Source: Thermoprotei archaeon (GTDB lineage: Archaea; Thermoproteota; Thermoprotei_A; Sulfolobales; Ignisphaeraceae). From it: DNA of 6,631 nucleotides. Of the stretch, positions 5,048 to 6,631 are shown one piece after another (position 1 is the stretch's first letter; each line of letters begins with the position of its first letter). Made by a program: the position numbers and the translations under genes. The notes under the pieces are model-generated. The model had not been told where the DNA came from. It saw nothing but the letters and a program-made list of their open reading frames with translations, and did no database searches. The stretch spans positions 1-6,631 of the forward strand of contig QMWY01000059.1 of NCBI GenBank assembly GCA_003661865.1, given 5' to 3'.

Positions 5048-5275
5048 GTGGTTAACAAACGCATAGTACTCGTAAGGATTCTCAAGGTGCTTCAAGAGAG
5101 AGGCGGTATCCTAACCGATAGGGAGCTCCTAGAGGCTCTTAGAAGGGAGTACGACATATCCTACTCCGAGTTCGTATCTGCATTAATGAAGCTTGAGGTA
5201 GAGGGTTACATCCACGTATCGCCGCAGAAGGAGGATACGCGGGTAGTTAGGCTTAGGAGGAGGATGCCCACATAG
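5048..5275 (+). CDS. Small winged-helix DNA-binding protein, 75 aa
   Basis: Not recognised beyond its fold. The whole protein appears to be one winged-helix domain: helix 1 (about 5-18, RIVLVRILKVLQER), helix 2 (about 23-33, TDRELLEALRR), recognition helix (about 39-52, YSEFVSALMKLEVE) and a beta-wing (GYIHVSPQKEDTRVVRLRRR, 53-72) ending in a basic tail. The pattern GYIHV...VVRL is typical of small archaeal wHTH regulators. No cysteine, ligand domain or membrane segment is present. The GTG start is backed by a strong ribosome site. It lies 64 bp after aEF-1beta and 48-60 bp before fen on the same strand, so it may be in either operon. Target genes are unknown; a local role controlling neighbours, or a nucleic-acid-binding role in replication or translation, is speculation. 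Confidence 0.82.
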   Translation: MVNKRIVLVRILKVLQERGGILTDRELLEALRREYDISYSEFVSALMKLEVEGYIHVSPQKEDTRVVRLRRRMPT

Positions 5276-5335
5276 CCTCACATCTGAAGAAACGCTGTAA
5301 TCCTAGTTTGCACCAGTAGCTAGATGGGGGCGGTA

Positions 5336-6394
5336 GTGGGTGTAAATTTCAGGGATCTAATCCCCGATAACGTGAGGAGGCAGATAAAGGATCTAAGGGA
5401 GCTAAGGGGTAAGGTGATAGCACTTGATGCCTACAACGCCCTCTACCAGTTCCTAGCCGCTATAAGGCAGCCAGACGGCACACCCCTCATGGATAGGCGC
5501 GGGAGGGTTACCAGCCATCTAAGCGGGCTCTTCTACCGGACCATAAACCTTGTTGAGCACGGGATAAAGCCCGTCTACGTCTTCGACGGTAAGCCTCCAG
5601 AGCTTAAGCAGGCTGAGATCGAGCGTAGGCGTGCTAGGCGTGAGGAGGCTGCTGAGAAGGCTAGGCGTGCTAGGGCGGAGGGCAGGGTTGAGGAGGCGAG
5701 GAAGTACGCTATGCAGGCTGTGAGGCTTACGGACGAGATGGTGGAGCCGGCGAAGAGGCTTCTCGAGGCTATGGGCATACCCTACGTACAGGCACCTGCC
5801 GAAGGAGAAGCGCAGGCGGCCCACATAGCTAGCAAGGGTGATGCGTGGGGCGTTGGGAGTCAGGACTACGATTCTCTACTGTTCGGGGCTCCTAGGCTTG
5901 TGCGCAACCTGGCCATCACCGGCAGGAGGAAGCTCCCCGGGAGAGATGTGTATGTGGAGGTGCTGCCGGAGGTCATAGAGCTAGACGTGCTCCTAAAAAC
6001 GCTTGGCATCACCCGTGAGCAGCTTGTTGATATAGCGATCCTCATAGGCACGGACTACAACCCCGATGGGGTCGAGGGCGTAGGCCCTAAGACTGCTTAT
6101 CAACTTATAAAGAGGTACGGCAGCCTAGAGAAGGCGCTTAAGGTCCTCAGCCACGCCAAGTTCCCTGAAGACCCCCTGAAGATACGCAACTACTTCCTAA
6201 ATCCCCGGGTCACCGACGAGTATGAGATCAGGTGGAATGAGCCTGATGAGAAGGCTATCGTGGCAATACTTGTCAATGAGTACGACTTCTCGAAGGAGCG
6301 TGTTGTAAATGCTGTACAGAGGCTGAAGAAGGCGTATCGTGAGCACCTCCGCGGAAGGGTCACCAGCTTAGATATGTGGTTTAGGAAGAGGTAG
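5336..6394 (+). CDS. fen: Flap endonuclease 1 (FEN1), 352 aa from the preferred GTG start
   Basis: Structure-specific 5' flap endonuclease that trims Okazaki-fragment flaps and acts in repair, normally docked on PCNA. Order of domains: XPG N-domain (1-105) with D31 (ALDAYN) and D84 (VFDGKPPE); a long Arg/Glu-rich helical clamp (about 93-130); XPG I-domain with E156 and E158 (PAEGEAQAA) and D177 and D179 (SQDYDS); D240 (IGTDYN); and the helix-hairpin-helix GVEGVGPKTA (about 245-254). All seven metal-binding acids are present. The C-terminus, TSLDMWFRKR, is a PIP box in which Val342 stands where Gln is usual. Start: an ATG at 5324 would give MGAVVGVNF, but the family begins MGV/MGI with Gly2 near the active site. 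The GTG at 5336 gives MGVNFRDLIP exactly, so I prefer it. Neither start has a convincing ribosome site. The 3' end overlaps a converging gene by 14 bp. Confidence 0.95.
   Translation: MGVNFRDLIPDNVRRQIKDLRELRGKVIALDAYNALYQFLAAIRQPDGTPLMDRRGRVTSHLSGLFYRTINLVEHGIKPVYVFDGKPPELKQAEIERRRARREEAAEKARRARAEGRVEEARKYAMQAVRLTDEMVEPAKRLLEAMGIPYVQAPAEGEAQAAHIASKGDAWGVGSQDYDSLLFGAPRLVRNLAITGRRKLPGRDVYVEVLPEVIELDVLLKTLGITREQLVDIAILIGTDYNPDGVEGVGPKTAYQLIKRYGSLEKALKVLSHAKFPEDPLKIRNYFLNPRVTDEYEIRWNEPDEKAIVAILVNEYDFSKERVVNAVQRLKKAYREHLRGRVTSLDMWFRKR
5626..5674 (+). repeat. 13-bp direct repeat within the FEN1 helical clamp
   Basis: TAGGCGTGCTAGG occurs at 5626-5638 and 5662-5674, 36 bp apart and so in phase by 12 codons. 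It encodes the repeated RRAR segments of the basic clamp helix. It suggests a small internal duplication or convergent codon use. Confidence 0.6.
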
Positions 6395-6631
6395 CGATGC
6401 GGCGGCAGATCACGTCGGCTATCCTCATAACCGCCTCGCAATGAACATACTCTCTACACGTAGCGCTACCTATAATAACGATGAGGTCCCCGTCGCTTAG
6501 CAGCTGAGAATACGCGCCTAGAATATCCACTTTTTCAAAACCTGTTGATGTTGGCATTAGCAGGTCGCTACTACGCTTAACCAATATAACCGCGCCCTCT
6601 ACACCAGCACGTATAGCCTCATCCCTCAACC
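6381..6631 (-). CDS. C-terminal part of an unidentified protein, 5' end beyond the window
   Basis: The minus-strand frame is open from the right edge to a TAA at 6381-6383, so at least 82 C-terminal residues are visible and no true start can be assigned (a TTG at 6629 is at the very edge). The composition is protein-like: RAGVEGAVILVKRSS, then KVDILGAYSQLLSDGDLIVIIGSATCREYVHCEA, then a helix RIADVICRR and end IATSS. Alternating strands and helices suggest an alpha/beta domain. A C-x5-C spacing (TCREYVHC) plus a later Cys in VICRR are visible, but no zinc site can be claimed. I do not recognise the family. It overlaps the fen 3' end by 14 bp in convergent orientation. Confidence 0.7.
   Translation of the reverse strand, partial: LRDEAIRAGVEGAVILVKRSSDLLMPTSTGFEKVDILGAYSQLLSDGDLIVIIGSATCREYVHCEAVMRIADVICRRIATSS

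Noticed and set aside
5519..6051. Minus-strand frames opposite fen (5519-5824, 5575-5778, 5866-6051)
   Set aside because: These are antisense shadows of an unambiguous FEN1 coding region.
1..6631. CRISPR array, insertion sequence, attachment site or replication origin
   Set aside because: No regular repeats, transposase, terminal inverted repeats or origin-like repeat clusters were seen; coding is nearly continuous.

Overview
The window looks like chromosomal DNA from a hyperthermophilic crenarchaeon (Thermoproteota), most like Desulfurococcales. The grounds are archaeal and eukaryotic-type translation proteins (eL40, aEF-1beta, Pth2, aPus7/TruD, archaeal AspRS), an archaeal FEN1, A/T-rich TATA elements 25-40 bp upstream of starts, purine-rich ribosome sites, heavy use of AGG/AGA and ATA codons, and many GTG/TTG starts. 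No mobile element, CRISPR array, rRNA or tRNA was found. Nothing below could be checked by database search; family calls rest on motifs and recalled family sequences.

Layout. Left block, minus strand: a 54-residue ribosomal protein eL40 gene (617-781), followed by a small MNT-type nucleotidyltransferase (5-574, TTG start). They diverge across a 163-bp intergenic stretch from a plus-strand NusA-like KH-domain protein with a CPRC motif (945-1460) and aspartyl-tRNA synthetase (1546-2853). The aspS 3' end overlaps tail-to-tail by 41 bp with a minus-strand operon of pth2 (4030-4395) and truD/aPus7 (2813-4033), whose genes overlap by 3 bp. pth2 diverges from a plus-strand run: a four-CxxC zinc-ribbon protein (4480-4689), aEF-1beta (4702-4983), a small winged-helix protein (5048-5275) and FEN1 (5336-6394, or 5324 if the ATG is used). 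The unidentified C-terminal end of a minus-strand gene (6381-6631) enters from the right edge and overlaps the fen 3' end by 14 bp.

Theme. Almost every gene serves translation: a ribosomal protein, tRNA charging, tRNA pseudouridylation, peptidyl-tRNA recycling, elongation-factor nucleotide exchange, and two predicted RNA-binding proteins. FEN1 (Okazaki fragment processing and repair) is the exception.

Main points of interest. (1) The TruD/aPus7 protein has Glu where the family has its catalytic Asp, while its other active-site motifs are intact. (2) AspRS carries the His/Pro pair of non-discriminating enzymes, implying indirect Asn-tRNA synthesis. (3) One symmetric A/T element at 4431-4438 is well placed as TATA box for both pth2 and the zinc-ribbon/EF-1beta operon. 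(4) FEN1 has a probable GTG start downstream of the obvious ATG, and a PIP box lacking its Gln. I saw no convincing new multi-gene system; this is mostly a core housekeeping region with a few unusual details.
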